64,000 bases of DNA from Psychromonas sp. SA13A (GCF_011378715.1 NZ_WTKU01000007.1:124001-188000), one strand, 5' to 3'; positions 29,006-38,539 are shown, numbered from the stretch's first letter. Translations and numbers: made by a program. Notes: generated from the sequence alone by a model not told the origin.

Positions 29006-29956
29006 TTAACTTCTGTTTACTTTAATCATCTTAGTTTTGTTCTGTGACTGTAAAAAAAGACAGGTAATAACTAGCACTATTCCAAACCATCCAACCAAAG
29101 AAATCGACTCTCCAACAATCAGAACAGCTAACAGAGCGGCCACAACGGGTTCAAACAATGTTAATAACGTTGCCTTACTGGCGTGAACGTAACGCAAACC
29201 AAAACCAAAGGCTAGATACCCTATAAACATTGGTATAACGGCCATATAACAAACCACCATAATATTGGTCATATTTGAAAATAAATGTTCCCCGGTAAAT
29301 AATAAAGAAGGGAGTAATATTAAGGCACTAAGAGCAAATAAACTGCCCATTGCAGATTCAGACTGAATCCCTTTTTCAATCATAGATCTGGCTACCCAAG
29401 AATATACAGCATAGGTAACCCCAGCGAGAATCCCAAGTAAAACACCTGTGATTTTAACTGAATTCGATCCATCTTGTAGAGAGCCAGCATCCTCGGAGTA
29501 GGTTAGTAAAATGATGCCTATTAAACCAATGACAACACTTAAAAACCAACGTTTATCAAGCGTGGGGGTTTTGCTAAAAAGACGTTCAAGTAGCGCTGTT
29601 GCAAAGGGTGCTGAACCAATAGATACAACGGTTCCGATCGCCACACCAGCAAATTGCATCGAACTATAAAATGCAAGCGGATAAGTCGCGACAGCTAGAG
29701 CGCCAATTATTAATTCTTTTTTCAGGAAAGTTAATTTTCCTGCATCACTGAGCAGTTTCTTTCTCGCCATCGTCGCAAGTAACACTCCACCTATACCCAT
29801 AGCAAAAGCACCTACTGCTAAAGAACTTAATTGAGATGCAAAACTAGCGACGGTACCTGTTGTTCCCCAGAGCAACGCTGCGAATAAAATAGCTGTTTGG
29901 CCTTTGGCTGCATTATTGTTTGATAATCGAAATCTTGAGATTGTATTCACTGGCAT
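29006..29956 (-). CDS. DMT superfamily (EamA) permease
   Basis: A 316-aa inner-membrane transporter with ten predicted helices in two EamA repeats. The first begins AILFAALLWGTTGTVASF and the second ITGVLLGILAGVTYAVYSW. The second repeat ends in the conserved LLTLFEPVVAALLAVLIVGE motif. The substrate is unknown; relatives export amino acids or metabolites. It is a single gene with the start at the ATG after ACGAG. It is not closely similar to the DMT remnant at 38.6 kb. Confidence 0.88.
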   Translation of the reverse strand: MPVNTISRFRLSNNNAAKGQTAILFAALLWGTTGTVASFASQLSSLAVGAFAMGIGGVLLATMARKKLLSDAGKLTFLKKELIIGALAVATYPLAFYSSMQFAGVAIGTVVSIGSAPFATALLERLFSKTPTLDKRWFLSVVIGLIGIILLTYSEDAGSLQDGSNSVKITGVLLGILAGVTYAVYSWVARSMIEKGIQSESAMGSLFALSALILLPSLLFTGEHLFSNMTNIMVVCYMAVIPMFIGYLAFGFGLRYVHASKATLLTLFEPVVAALLAVLIVGESISLVGWFGIVLVITCLFLQSQNKTKMIKVNRS

Positions 29957-30809
29957 TTTATAACTCGTTCGTTAATAGCGTAGATAGGATAGCTTATATA
30001 AATAAAACAAAATGCTTACGTTGCACAAAAGACGCATAACTTGTTTAAGAGAGCGCACTTAGAATACTAGCCTGACGCTGAGAGAAGGCTAAAATATTAG
30101 CGTAGTAATAACAAGGAGGATTCGTCTTGAACTACGCAAAACTAACGATACTTTATAGCCAAAAAATTAATTAATAAAATAACTTTCTCGATAATTGCTA
30201 TAAGCAAAAATACTTAAATTATTTTTCTTAGGAAACCGAACTGTTGTTTATTAATTGAGCCAGTTGAGTCATTAAATCAACTTAAACAGACGCTATATAT
30301 TGACCTTATTTTATTATTGCAATGTCAATTTTTGATACATGTGTATTAATATTTAAGTTCAAAATGAGACATAACAGCATGCATTATAGGCGATATTTTT
30401 GTTATGTTATTGTAATACAAAAAGTGATTTTGAATTGAACTTTGTAAACACAATATTAAATTGTTGGCTCATGGTTAATTTAATCAATGCGCTTTTGTAG
30501 ACTTCAACAATATATTACCTTTTAAGTTTTAGATGCTCGGCAGATTTATACATGGAAGTATATTTGAAGTGTTTTACCTAGTTCCAATAAAAATGTTCAA
30601 GGTGAATGTTTTTCATTAAAAAACATTCAAAACAAGAAAACTTAAGCCAAAACAGTTAATCATTTGTTTAGTCGTGCAACGTAAATTAATAGATAACCTA
30701 GATACATACTTTTTATATGAAAGCGGTCTGACTTGGTCATTTATTTTAAGCCGTACAACTGAGTACCTGATAATTGAAATGGATTTTTATAATATATTAG
30801 GAGTTAACT
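29957..30809. other. long upstream region of the TRAP operon
   Basis: About 850 bp without a convincing gene. It must contain the divergent promoters. A possible 15-codon ORF (30127-30174) with a perfect Shine-Dalgarno is listed separately. No riboswitch was recognised. Confidence 0.45.
30127..30174 (+). CDS. possible 15-codon small ORF
   Basis: AAGGAGG (30113-30119) is a perfect ribosome site 7 nt before a TTG that opens 15 codons (LNYAKLTILYSQKIN) ending in TAA. The composition gives no functional hint, and it is 636 bp upstream of dctP. It could be a leader peptide or a chance match. Confidence 0.2.
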   Translation: MNYAKLTILYSQKIN

Positions 30810-31793
30810 ATGCGTTCTAGTTTTAAAAAGAAGTTAGTATCAGCTTTGTGTCTTGTTTGGGCATCTTCAGCGTATTCAGCTGTAGAGTTCAAGCTTGGCC
30901 ACTTCGGTTCTGAAAATCATCCTTCACACATTGCCGCGATGCAATTTGCTAAGCAAGTTGAAGATCGAACAAAAGGCGAAGTAACCGTTGAGATTTATCC
31001 TAATAATGCCTTAGGTAGCCCACCTGAAGTATTAGAGCAAGTAGTTATGGGAGTTGTTGATATGAGCCTGTCTGGGCAAGATCAATTAGCTAAACATGTA
31101 CCTTTGTTCGACACCGTAAGTATTCCTTTTTCTCTTAATAACTCTGCCCATGCAGACCGTGTTTTAGATGGGCCATTTAAAGAGTGGGCGGCACCAGAAC
31201 TTGAAAAAGTAGGGCTTGTTTATTTATCTAGTTGGGATTGGGGCTTCCGCCAGTTGACTAACTCTGTTCGTCCTATTTTGACACCTGCAGATGTTAAAGG
31301 GTTAAAAATTCGTACTCCACCTGCAATGACCTATCAAGCTGCAATGCAAGCAATTGGTGCAAATGTACAAACTATTTCGTTTAGTGAGCTTGTGATGGCA
31401 ATGCGTCAAGGGGTTGTTGATGGACAAGAAAACCCCATTGGTGTTATTTACAATTTGAAACTGTATGAATCACAAAAATTTATTTCAATTATTAATTACT
31501 TGTACAGTTCAATGGTTCACGTTGTTTCTCAAGATGCTTGGGACCGTTTAACTGAGGAGCAGCAAGTTATTGTTCGTGAAGAGTCAGATTCAGCTCGTTT
31601 GTTAATGCGTAAATTAATGCGCGCTGAAGAGTTGAAACAAATTGAAGATATGCGTGCTAAAGGCATTGTAATTGACGAGCCTGATCTTGCACCTTTCCAA
31701 GCAATGATGGGACCTGCCTATGAGCAAATTAAAAAGAAAGTGGGTCCAGCTAATTTTGATAAATGGATTGAAATGACGAAGTCTGTTAAATAG
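30810..31793 (+). CDS. dctP: TRAP transporter periplasmic substrate-binding protein
   Basis: This protein captures an organic acid, probably a carboxylate, in the periplasm for the DctQM permease. AGGAG lies 7 nt before the ATG. The signal peptide ends near AYS-AVEF (about residue 24). The DctP fold is recognisable by LGHFGSENHPSH at the N-terminus, the carboxylate-binding Arg in GLKIRTPPAM (about 165-175) and VDGQENPIGV (about 207-216). At 327 aa the length is normal. An intrinsic terminator lies between it and dctM, which should raise binding-protein expression over permease. Confidence 0.94.
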   Translation: MRSSFKKKLVSALCLVWASSAYSAVEFKLGHFGSENHPSHIAAMQFAKQVEDRTKGEVTVEIYPNNALGSPPEVLEQVVMGVVDMSLSGQDQLAKHVPLFDTVSIPFSLNNSAHADRVLDGPFKEWAAPELEKVGLVYLSSWDWGFRQLTNSVRPILTPADVKGLKIRTPPAMTYQAAMQAIGANVQTISFSELVMAMRQGVVDGQENPIGVIYNLKLYESQKFISIINYLYSSMVHVVSQDAWDRLTEEQQVIVREESDSARLLMRKLMRAEELKQIEDMRAKGIVIDEPDLAPFQAMMGPAYEQIKKKVGPANFDKWIEMTKSVK

Positions 31794-31852
31794 CTCAGTT
31801 AGTTTAAAATCAGTCTGTTAAATAATCCATGTTTAGATGTACTAACCTCTTT

Positions 31853-31886
31853 GATTTCGTCTTTTAAAGGCGAAATCTTTCTTTTT
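31853..31886 (+). terminator. internal terminator between dctP and dctM
   Basis: GATTTCGTC (31853-31861) pairs with GGCGAAATC (31869-31877; one G-T pair) and is followed by TTTCTTTTT. It lies about 60 nt after the dctP stop and 200 nt before dctM, so it probably attenuates read-through within the operon. Confidence 0.8.
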
Positions 31887-32082
31887 ACAACAATTGAATT
31901 AATAATGCGGCCGAAGATAGAGTAGAATTTTGATTCGCTAAGAATCTGTCATATTCGCGGATTATTAGGATTTGAGAAAATTTATTACTCGGCTCTTAAT
32001 TACAATGTGTTGAGTACAATACATTGTCATGGGCTTTGACCTAAAAGCATTAACTTTTATTCAGTTGTTTTATTGATAGGTA

Positions 32083-33381
32083 ATGACAGGTATGTTGACC
32101 TTAGCGATATTCGGCGTTCTTATTTTCCTCCTCTTAATTAATGTGCCAGTTGTTGTTGCAATTGGCCTAACATCAGTAGCTTTTTTTGTTGGCCTTGGTG
32201 ATGCACGTTTACTCGCGATGCTTCCACATCGTATGTATTACGGAACAACTGGTTTTACACTACTGGCTATTCCATTTTTCATTTTAGCGGGGAATTTAAT
32301 GAATACGGGCGGGATCACCGATCGTATATTCCGTTTTGCGCAATCAATGGTGGGGCATATTGCAGGAGGTATTGGTCAAGTTAATATCGTTGCGAGTGTT
32401 ATTTTTTCAGGTATGTCTGGTTCTGCAGTTGCAGATGCGGCTGGGCTTGGACAGATAGAACACAAAGCGATGGTTGACCAAGGTTATGATCCTGCTGACT
32501 CAGCAACTCTGGTTGCAGCTTCTTCCGTTATAGGGCCTGTTATACCTCCTAGTATTCCTTTTGTTTTATATGGATCCATTACTAGCGTATCTGTAGCTCG
32601 TTTATTCTTGGCGGGTTTTATTCCAGGCCTGTTGATGGCGATCGGCATGATGATTGCGTTGGGTATTTTAGCTAAACGCAGAAATTATCCTCGCGCCGAA
32701 CATAAGGCTCCTTTTAAAGAACGCCTTGCTTCATTCAATGGTGCCTTTTGGCCTTTGATGGCACCTGTCATCATTGTTGGTGGGATTATGAGTGGTTTTT
32801 TTACGCCGACAGAAGCTTCAGTTGTTGTATGTGTTTATGCTGCTTTACTTGGTTTTTATTATAAAGATTTAAAACTAAAAGCAATACCAGGGATCGTTTA
32901 TAAATCAATTACTCAATCGGTTAGCCTGTTATTTATTATTTCATCGGCAAATTTTTTCGGATGGTTAATTATCCATCAAAAAATTCCAGATAGTGTCATA
33001 GAAACACTAGTTGGTTACGGTGCAACGCAGTCAATTGTAATGTGGATTGTTATCGGTGTTGTATTAACCATGGGGCTATTTTTGGAAGGAAATGCGATCT
33101 TCTTGATCACGCTTCCATTGTTTATGCCGATAGCAACAATGTTTGATATAGACCTAGTTAACTTCGGTGTTGTAATGGTCTTATTGATCATGATTGGGAA
33201 TTTAACGCCACCTGTGGGAATGTGTTTATTTGCCGTGGATAGCTTCGCAAAAGTAGGGATGCCTGCTTTAGCTAAACGGGTGTGGCCATATTTATTAATG
33301 ATATTTTTAATTACAGTATTAATTGCGTTTGTACCAAGTATTTCGCTGTTTTTACCTAATCTTATCATGGGAGAAATGTAA
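32083..33381 (+). CDS. dctM: TRAP transporter large permease subunit
   Basis: The ion-coupled transport channel of the TRAP system. At 432 aa and about 12 helices it is standard DctM. Family patterns are visible: GYDPADSATLVAASSVIGPVIPPSIPF (within about 140-170) and NLTPPVGMCLF (about 370-380). ATG at 32083 or 32092 could start; both are close to a GGT-type site. It overlaps the next gene by one base, so the two permease subunits are translationally coupled. Confidence 0.94.
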   Translation: MTGMLTLAIFGVLIFLLLINVPVVVAIGLTSVAFFVGLGDARLLAMLPHRMYYGTTGFTLLAIPFFILAGNLMNTGGITDRIFRFAQSMVGHIAGGIGQVNIVASVIFSGMSGSAVADAAGLGQIEHKAMVDQGYDPADSATLVAASSVIGPVIPPSIPFVLYGSITSVSVARLFLAGFIPGLLMAIGMMIALGILAKRRNYPRAEHKAPFKERLASFNGAFWPLMAPVIIVGGIMSGFFTPTEASVVVCVYAALLGFYYKDLKLKAIPGIVYKSITQSVSLLFIISSANFFGWLIIHQKIPDSVIETLVGYGATQSIVMWIVIGVVLTMGLFLEGNAIFLITLPLFMPIATMFDIDLVNFGVVMVLLIMIGNLTPPVGMCLFAVDSFAKVGMPALAKRVWPYLLMIFLITVLIAFVPSISLFLPNLIMGEM

Positions 33382-33953
33382 TGATTAACTTAATAAAAAT
33401 AGTTGATATCTGGGTTCAACGCATTCTTCGCTATATTGCGATGACTATGTTTACGGTACTCGCTGTTTTGTTGATTGCTAATATAGGGTTACGTTTGATC
33501 AACGATTTTGTTCAGTTTTTAATTGAGCATGGCATGGAAGGAGTCGCCAACGTAATTCAAAGTATAGTGACGATTAACTCTTTTTATTGGTTTGATGAAG
33601 TGATCGAGTTAAGTTTTGCTGCACTGGTATTTTATGGTGCTGCCGCACTGTGGTGTGCAAAACTGCACTTTTCTGTGGGTGATTGGATAAGCCCTAGAAT
33701 TAAAAATGTTCGCTTGAAACACTTCTATACCTTATTGATCTTGTTAATTTCTGCCACTTTTATGGCAATATTGTTTTGGTATTCCCTGAAATTAACTTTA
33801 AAAACAAATCAAGTAACCACAGCATTTCAGATAAAGCAGTGGATACTTTATTCGTGTATACCAATTTCTTCAGCAATTATGCTCACTTACTCAATCGCTG
33901 ACGTTATTATTGCCGCTAAAAGGTGGGTAAAAGGAACGGTTGAAGAAGCATAA
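33381..33953 (+). CDS. dctQ: TRAP transporter small permease subunit
   Basis: A four-helix membrane partner of DctM, 190 aa. Helices are predicted at about 15-38, 70-95, 118-137 and 155-178. The segment before helix 2 (FYWFDEVIELSFAALVFYGAA) carries the usual DctQ acidic W/F-x-E-E-like pattern. The start codon overlaps the dctM stop (TAATG). The order P-M-Q differs from the usual P-Q-M or Q-M-P orders. Confidence 0.88.
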   Translation: MINLIKIVDIWVQRILRYIAMTMFTVLAVLLIANIGLRLINDFVQFLIEHGMEGVANVIQSIVTINSFYWFDEVIELSFAALVFYGAAALWCAKLHFSVGDWISPRIKNVRLKHFYTLLILLISATFMAILFWYSLKLTLKTNQVTTAFQIKQWILYSCIPISSAIMLTYSIADVIIAAKRWVKGTVEEA

Positions 33954-34037
33954 CTGTTTGTATCGCTATTTATGAATTAGTTCTGTATATGTAGAAAATG
34001 GCCTCGATTGTGTTTGAGCTATGCCAATTGTAACGAG

Positions 34038-34085
34038 AATTTAAGTAACAATTTAAGCAATAATTTAAACAGCAATTGAAGCCAT
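34038..34085. repeat. 12-bp tandem repeat, four degenerate copies
   Basis: Units beginning AATTTAAG / AATTTAAG / AATTTAAA / AATTGAAG start at 34038, 34050, 34062 and 34074. They lie in the 258-bp spacer after dctQ, which otherwise shows nothing. Confidence 0.8.
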
Positions 34086-34211
34086 TTTTCATAAAAGCAT
34101 CTTATAAACAACAAATTAGTCTATAGCTAGCACTTTTGGGTGTCCTAATAGAACACTCTAAATACAACAACTACTTGTTCCACATTCACTTTCCATCACC
34201 GTTTATCTTGT

Positions 34212-34613
34212 TTATTTCTCGTTAACAATTACATCAACTTTATCACGGTAGTTTTCTTCATTAAGTGGGTACTTATTACCAAAATAGAGAGTTGTTTGTC
34301 CTTGCTTATGTGCCGTGAGCTTACAAACTTCACCACCAAATATAATCCCTGGTTCCCGAAATGGAACTAAACTTCTAGATGCTTCACAACTTATACTGGC
34401 AACGTCTGGAGAAGACGACATTATCCAAGGATAATATCCCCACCTGCCTGGAAATCCATCACCAATTGCTAGTACTTCTCTAACATCGCCCTGGTGTAAC
34501 TTTATAACCAAAATGCCATTATCATTTTCAACTAACTCTGTATAACTGTGTCTTTCTCCTGCGCAGCCTTGAAGCAAAAAGGAGATAACAAATACGTAAA
34601 TTAACTGTTTCAT
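34212..34613 (-). CDS. small lipoprotein of unknown function, 133 aa
   Basis: A lipoprotein signal with LQGC (Cys17) follows the ATG, which has GGATAG upstream. The mature part is soluble and probably beta-rich, with Cys residues at SISCEAS and GGEVCKLTA that could form a disulfide. The Ig-like ending (QGQTTLYFGNKYPL then VDVIVNE) resembles the last strands of bacterial Ig-like (BIG2-type) domains, which is a weak inference. It has no operon partner. Confidence 0.75.
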   Translation of the reverse strand: MKQLIYVFVISFLLQGCAGERHSYTELVENDNGILVIKLHQGDVREVLAIGDGFPGRWGYYPWIMSSSPDVASISCEASRSLVPFREPGIIFGGEVCKLTAHKQGQTTLYFGNKYPLNEENYRDKVDVIVNEK

Positions 34614-35074
34614 AAACTATCCTTGTTATGTTTTGATTATGTTAATAATGATTTAATAAAAAAAGCTTAGGCTGATATTACATACTGCCAAGCAGTAAGT
34701 GTGTTACATGGCTCTAATCTAAACAGATTAAATCGATATTTACCAGATGGGATGAGTTGGGCCTAAATGAATTCAATTTTATAGTTAACCACACACATTA
34801 TTAACCACAAACAGTATTAACTTTAAATGTCACTCAGTTAAAATATTATTTATCACTTTTAATATTCGCGTCATTTTTCAAATATCAGTATAAAATGACA
34901 ATCTTCATATTCTCTACAAATTTTCTGCACATTTTATCTTTATAGTTTAGTTATTCAAACCAAGTGGCATTCAAAGCAGAGTCAGCATATGGACTACATG
35001 AACAACACATAAAGGTAATACCACAACAATTCAAATTGTTAGAGTTTTTGTGCTTTATAAGCTAGGAGAACAAT
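34614..35074. other. intergenic, divergent promoters
   Basis: About 460 bp of AT-rich sequence with no gene. A TATTAACC / TTAACCAC direct repeat near 34780-34810 is the only structure noticed. Confidence 0.4.
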
Positions 35075-35551
35075 ATGAAAAATAAAATAATGGGATTACT
35101 AAGTGCATTATTTGCTTTTAACTTTGCAGTAGCAGCGCCTGCTGTCGCAAACGAACAACGCAATGATAGTAAAAATCATAAAGGACACAATATTCAAAGA
35201 ATTGAACATAAACGGGAACAGGTTAAGAATGTAATTCATCGTGGCGGTCACCAAAACATTAACCACCATCTCAACAACAGTAATTATAAAAAACCGCATC
35301 ACAACAATAACCAGCAGCATGCAAAACTAAAGACGAAACATAAACCAGTCGTCAGCTTTATTGAAATTAATACAAGCCATATACCATTGTTGTCTATTAT
35401 TGTTTCAAAGAATAATATTAATAAACGTCAAAATCATAGTGTTCAGCACCATAAAAACAGACATAAACAACAAAAAATTAACCAACATAAGAGAAAACAG
35501 GATGCCCATTACGGATCTGTCAATTATTTAGCATTTGACCTGCGCAGATAG
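35075..35551 (+). CDS. exported His/Asn/Lys-rich protein
   Basis: AGGAG lies 8 nt before the ATG. A Sec signal peptide ends near AVA-APAVA (about 20-25). The mature region of about 130 residues is dominated by His, Asn, Lys and Gln (HHLNNSNYKKPHHNNNQQH; HHKNRHKQQKINQHKRK). A single hydrophobic break (SFIEINTSHIPLLSIIVSK) sits in the middle. Such composition suggests metal binding, buffering or low structure, but no family is recognised. The strong ribosome site and signal peptide argue that it is real despite low complexity. Confidence 0.7.
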   Translation: MKNKIMGLLSALFAFNFAVAAPAVANEQRNDSKNHKGHNIQRIEHKREQVKNVIHRGGHQNINHHLNNSNYKKPHHNNNQQHAKLKTKHKPVVSFIEINTSHIPLLSIIVSKNNINKRQNHSVQHHKNRHKQQKINQHKRKQDAHYGSVNYLAFDLRR

Positions 35552-35689
35552 TTGGTTATTATCAAGTTTTAATTACCTTTATGCTCAATGAACATTAAAA
35601 GTTATTGATCATTAAAGCGCATTACAAATGTGGATAGAAAAGCTATAAAGTTTACTGTCTGGTTAGTTTTTCACAACGGAGGCTGGTTT

Positions 35690-35968
35690 ATGGAAGAACC
35701 TAATAAGTACAATAGGGCAGTTATATTAAGTATTTTATTATTAGTGATTGGTGAAGCTTTATTTTATATAGGCGTAAATTTCACATTACCTGATAGTACT
35801 GCACGTTACGCGTACGTGGCTTCCGGAATATTAACTGTACCCTTATCTTTATTCTGGGCTGTTTTTGCTTTTATCAATGCGAAAACGAAAAACACTAAGC
35901 GCTTATCATTGATCGCAATGGCTTTGTCTGGAACGATTCTATTGATTGGTTTATTGAAAATAATTTAA
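35690..35968 (+). CDS. small three-helix membrane protein
   Basis: GGAGG (35678-35682) lies 7 nt before the ATG at 35690, so this start is preferred over an upstream frame at 35630. The 92-aa product has three predicted helices (about 10-30, 40-62 and 70-90) with short basic loops (KTKNTKR). Family not recognised. It follows the His-rich gene by 138 bp on the same strand. Confidence 0.65.
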   Translation: MEEPNKYNRAVILSILLLVIGEALFYIGVNFTLPDSTARYAYVASGILTVPLSLFWAVFAFINAKTKNTKRLSLIAMALSGTILLIGLLKII

Positions 35969-36518
35969 TCTTATTAGAAAAACAATTAAAATATTTTGTC
36001 ATCAAAGCTAGTAAATTGTGCTTGATATATTTATTAACTACTCTTGATATTGAAGTAAACATCGCTTTATTTAAGACCTGTGTTGATGCTTATTTTACAA
36101 ACTACCCTGTGAGTCATCAACTCGAAAATCCTGTAAGAAATTTAACCTCAATTGTTAAAGAATATTAGGGCAACGTTTGCTGACTATTTCTACTGCGTTT
36201 TCGCTTATTTATGGGAATAACCAAACGTCATAAGCTTAGCCTTGTATATAAAGCCAGCAACTCGTTGCAAAAAAAACTTGAAACATGAACAGCCCCTAAT
36301 AAAAATGAACAAATCTTAGTTATATTTGTCACAGGGTTAACATAAATCAATGATGGTTATTTATCAGGTTCTAAATACTTCTGCACTTGTCATTGGTGTT
36401 ACAATGAAAGATCAAAATCCAATTTTATCCATGACCAATACTATAAAACTCTAATATCAATAATAACTAAATAGAGTCATTTATGATGTTAATTACTTAA
36501 ACAGAAATAGGTATAAAA
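35969..36518. other. intergenic
   Basis: About 550 bp. Apart from the gene-like fragment at 36016-36168, nothing was recognised; no terminator is obvious. Confidence 0.4.
36016..36168 (+). pseudogene. possible gene fragment, 50 codons
   Basis: This frame ends in a protein-like stretch (FKTCVDAYFTNYPVSHQLEN, then PVRNLTSIVKEY) with balanced composition, unlike the surrounding AT-rich sequence. There is no ATG, only TTG codons without a ribosome site. It may be the C-terminus of a decayed gene. No family is recognised. Confidence 0.25.
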
Positions 36519-36704
36519 ATGAAAATATCGATAATAGCTTCGCTTGCAACATTAATTTTATTAACAGGATGTACATTAAGAGGCCCTTCAATAACAGTAT
36601 CTGGCCCAGAAGTTATTGTTGATGATAGCTCAAAGGGGAAAGTTTCCGAGAAGAATAAAGGTTCTTTTTGTCCTCCAGGACAAGCCAAAAAAGGTAATTG
36701 CTAA
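36519..36704 (+). CDS. small lipoprotein, 61 aa
   Basis: A lipoprotein signal ends LTGC (Cys18). The mature 43 residues comprise a short GPSITVSGPEVIVDD strand pair, a Lys/Ser-rich link and a C-terminal SFCPPGQAKKGNC segment. Small proteobacterial lipoproteins with a C-terminal CPPGQAKKG motif are common, which supports a real gene; the function is unknown. The two Cys in CPPGQAKKGNC could form a disulfide. An AGG lies 8 nt before the ATG. Confidence 0.75.
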   Translation: MKISIIASLATLILLTGCTLRGPSITVSGPEVIVDDSSKGKVSEKNKGSFCPPGQAKKGNC

Positions 36705-37116
36705 TAGATAATCGATTTAAGGATTAAATTCGAAAACGGGGGAGAAAATCTAACCTGTTTTTCTTATTTCCTTATGCCTATCCTTACATTGGTATTAAGT
36801 CGCGTCTTACACTTAGTCGTTTATTCAATTATAGAAAATATTTATGCCAAGTATTAAAGTATCAAAACTTATGGCGCAAATGTTAGCTGAGTCTATGAAT
36901 GTTTTTATATTAAAGTTATTTGAAGTGAAAACCTATTAACTTAGATAATAGTAGAGCAAACTATTGCTAATAGTATGTTTAATAGCTATTTATGCCTCGT
37001 TAAATAACTGAAAAATCTACTTTTTCACTACTTGATCGCGAAGGCTATACAACAAACAGGTGCAATCTAAACTAAACGGCACTGTCAAATCCCTAACGTG
37101 TCGCTTAGTGTTGGAG
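36705..37116. other. intergenic
   Basis: About 410 bp. A 31-codon frame starting at 36844 has no ribosome site and is not called. A C-rich stretch near 37080 lies just after the HAD gene stop. Nothing else was recognised. Confidence 0.4.
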
Positions 37117-37761
37117 TTATTTTACCAATGATGTAACAAAGCTTGGTAAATCTTCTGTTTTATAACAAGCATCGTGTTTATCAACATCGCTTCTGTTAAC
37201 TAAAATAGTGCGCATACCTAAGGATTTTGCAGTAGTAATATTTGCAACTTGATCATCGTAAAAGGCTGCTTCATTGGCTTTGAAACCAAAGTGTTTACAA
37301 ATAGTATTAAATGCATGCGGATCAGGCTTCATTTTATAACCTGTTAGCTCCACACTAAAAATTCCATCGAAACAGTCATACAAATCAATATGTTTTAAAA
37401 CTCTTGTTGCATAAGATAATGGGGAGTTAGTAAATACATAACGTGATTTTTTAAAGGCATGCAATGCATCTTTGAGCTTTGTTGCCTTTGCTACTTTATC
37501 CAAGTTTACTTGATGCGAGAACTCAGAAAATTTGTTCAGGTCGACTTTAGGGTAATGTAATTGAATTCCACGTATTGTTCCGCCATATTGTTGATAATAA
37601 AAATCACATAACGTATTAGACTCTTCAAGAGAAATACCTAACGCATCACTGATAAAATGACGCATTCTAGGTGCGATTTGCTCCAAAATGCCGTTTTCAG
37701 GAGCATACAAGGTATTATCAAGGTCAAACAGATGGACATCTCGCTCTAATAATGGGGTCAA
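37117..37761 (-). CDS. HAD-family pyrimidine 5'-nucleotidase-like phosphatase
   Basis: A HAD subfamily IA hydrolase. Motif I is FDLDNTLY (nucleophile Asp13), motif II is FTNSP (about 108), motif III is the Lys in KMKPDPHAF (about 143) and motif IV is FYDDQVANI (about 167). The LDNTLY and GTIRGIQ features fit the pyrimidine 5'-nucleotidase (SDT1-like) group. The start is TTG at 37761: an in-frame stop lies 5 codons upstream and the next ATG is beyond motif I. AGGT lies 6 nt before it. It is a single gene. Confidence 0.88.
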   Translation of the reverse strand: MTPLLERDVHLFDLDNTLYAPENGILEQIAPRMRHFISDALGISLEESNTLCDFYYQQYGGTIRGIQLHYPKVDLNKFSEFSHQVNLDKVAKATKLKDALHAFKKSRYVFTNSPLSYATRVLKHIDLYDCFDGIFSVELTGYKMKPDPHAFNTICKHFGFKANEAAFYDDQVANITTAKSLGMRTILVNRSDVDKHDACYKTEDLPSFVTSLVK

Positions 37762-38183
37762 ATTGGTACCTTTTTATTTATCTATAAATGGGGATACTAT
37801 CACTATTTTTTAAAAGCAAAATGTAGTGCTATTAACATTGTCGTTATGTGAAATAACCACTGCTGCTTGAATTTGAAATGGTACAGTAACAAGCTATTTT
37901 CTTATTAAGATGCTTTTAAATGTATTTTTTGATTGTCATGCCTAGGTTTTCATATGGGTGATAACTAAATAGATATATACGCAACTTATAAGCGAGTGTT
38001 TAAATAATGCTGCTCTTATTGGGGCATTAAGAGCAACTCAACTTATTTAGGTAGTAGCTAGGTAGCTATGGTCGTACGTATTTATGTAGCTGTTTAGCTA
38101 TGTTTAAGATTTAAGTGTTCATGTTACTGAGTTAAAGAATGCTATCAGATAAGAGCGAATGAGTTAATGTAAAAACTCGCAAA
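37762..38183. other. intergenic
   Basis: About 420 bp with no gene. A TAGGTAG/TAGCTAGGTAGC repeat-rich patch lies at 38046-38100. It contains the HAD gene promoter and the arfA 3' flank. Confidence 0.4.
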
Positions 38184-38402
38184 TTAAGCCGCTATTTGAT
38201 AACACTCTTTACCAGTATGTTTACCTTTACGGCTAAATGAACCTTTTCCCTTTTTCGCTTTTTCTACTCGCATGCTAAATACTTTACTTGTTACTAACGC
38301 ACCCATTGCAGAATGATTGATAGTGCCTCGACCTAAGTCTGTTGATTTTTGAGCTGTCACTTTTTCTACAACAACCTTAGTCATTTTATTCTTTTTACCC
38401 AT
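38184..38402 (-). CDS. arfA: ArfA-like alternative ribosome-rescue factor
   Basis: ArfA recruits release factor 2 to ribosomes stalled on mRNAs without stop codons. The 72-aa product contains the family core: GRGTINHSAMGALVTSKVF, then MRVEKAKKGKGSFSRKGKH, matching the E. coli pattern of an ALL..PLF helix followed by RVEKNKKGKGSY.RKGKH. The N-terminus (about 25 residues) is longer and basic. GGAGA precedes the ATG. The E. coli gene carries a hairpin inside the 3' coding end that makes its mRNA nonstop; no strong equivalent is evident here, only long-range arms TTAGCCG/CGGCTTAA. Confidence 0.82.
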   Translation of the reverse strand: MGKKNKMTKVVVEKVTAQKSTDLGRGTINHSAMGALVTSKVFSMRVEKAKKGKGSFSRKGKHTGKECYQIAA

Positions 38403-38539
38403 GATTTTGTCTCCTATGTAGGTGATCGCAGTCTATCATTGAAAATAAAATTTAATAGCTATTATTAACATTTTTTTAAAGATTTTTTATCTTATTAATT
38501 GCCTCTATTTCTTTAATCTTTCATGACGTCCATTAAGTC

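Noticed and set aside
36844-36939. 31-codon plus-strand open frame MPSIKVSK...
   Set aside because: No ribosome site and no recognisable domain; too short to support.
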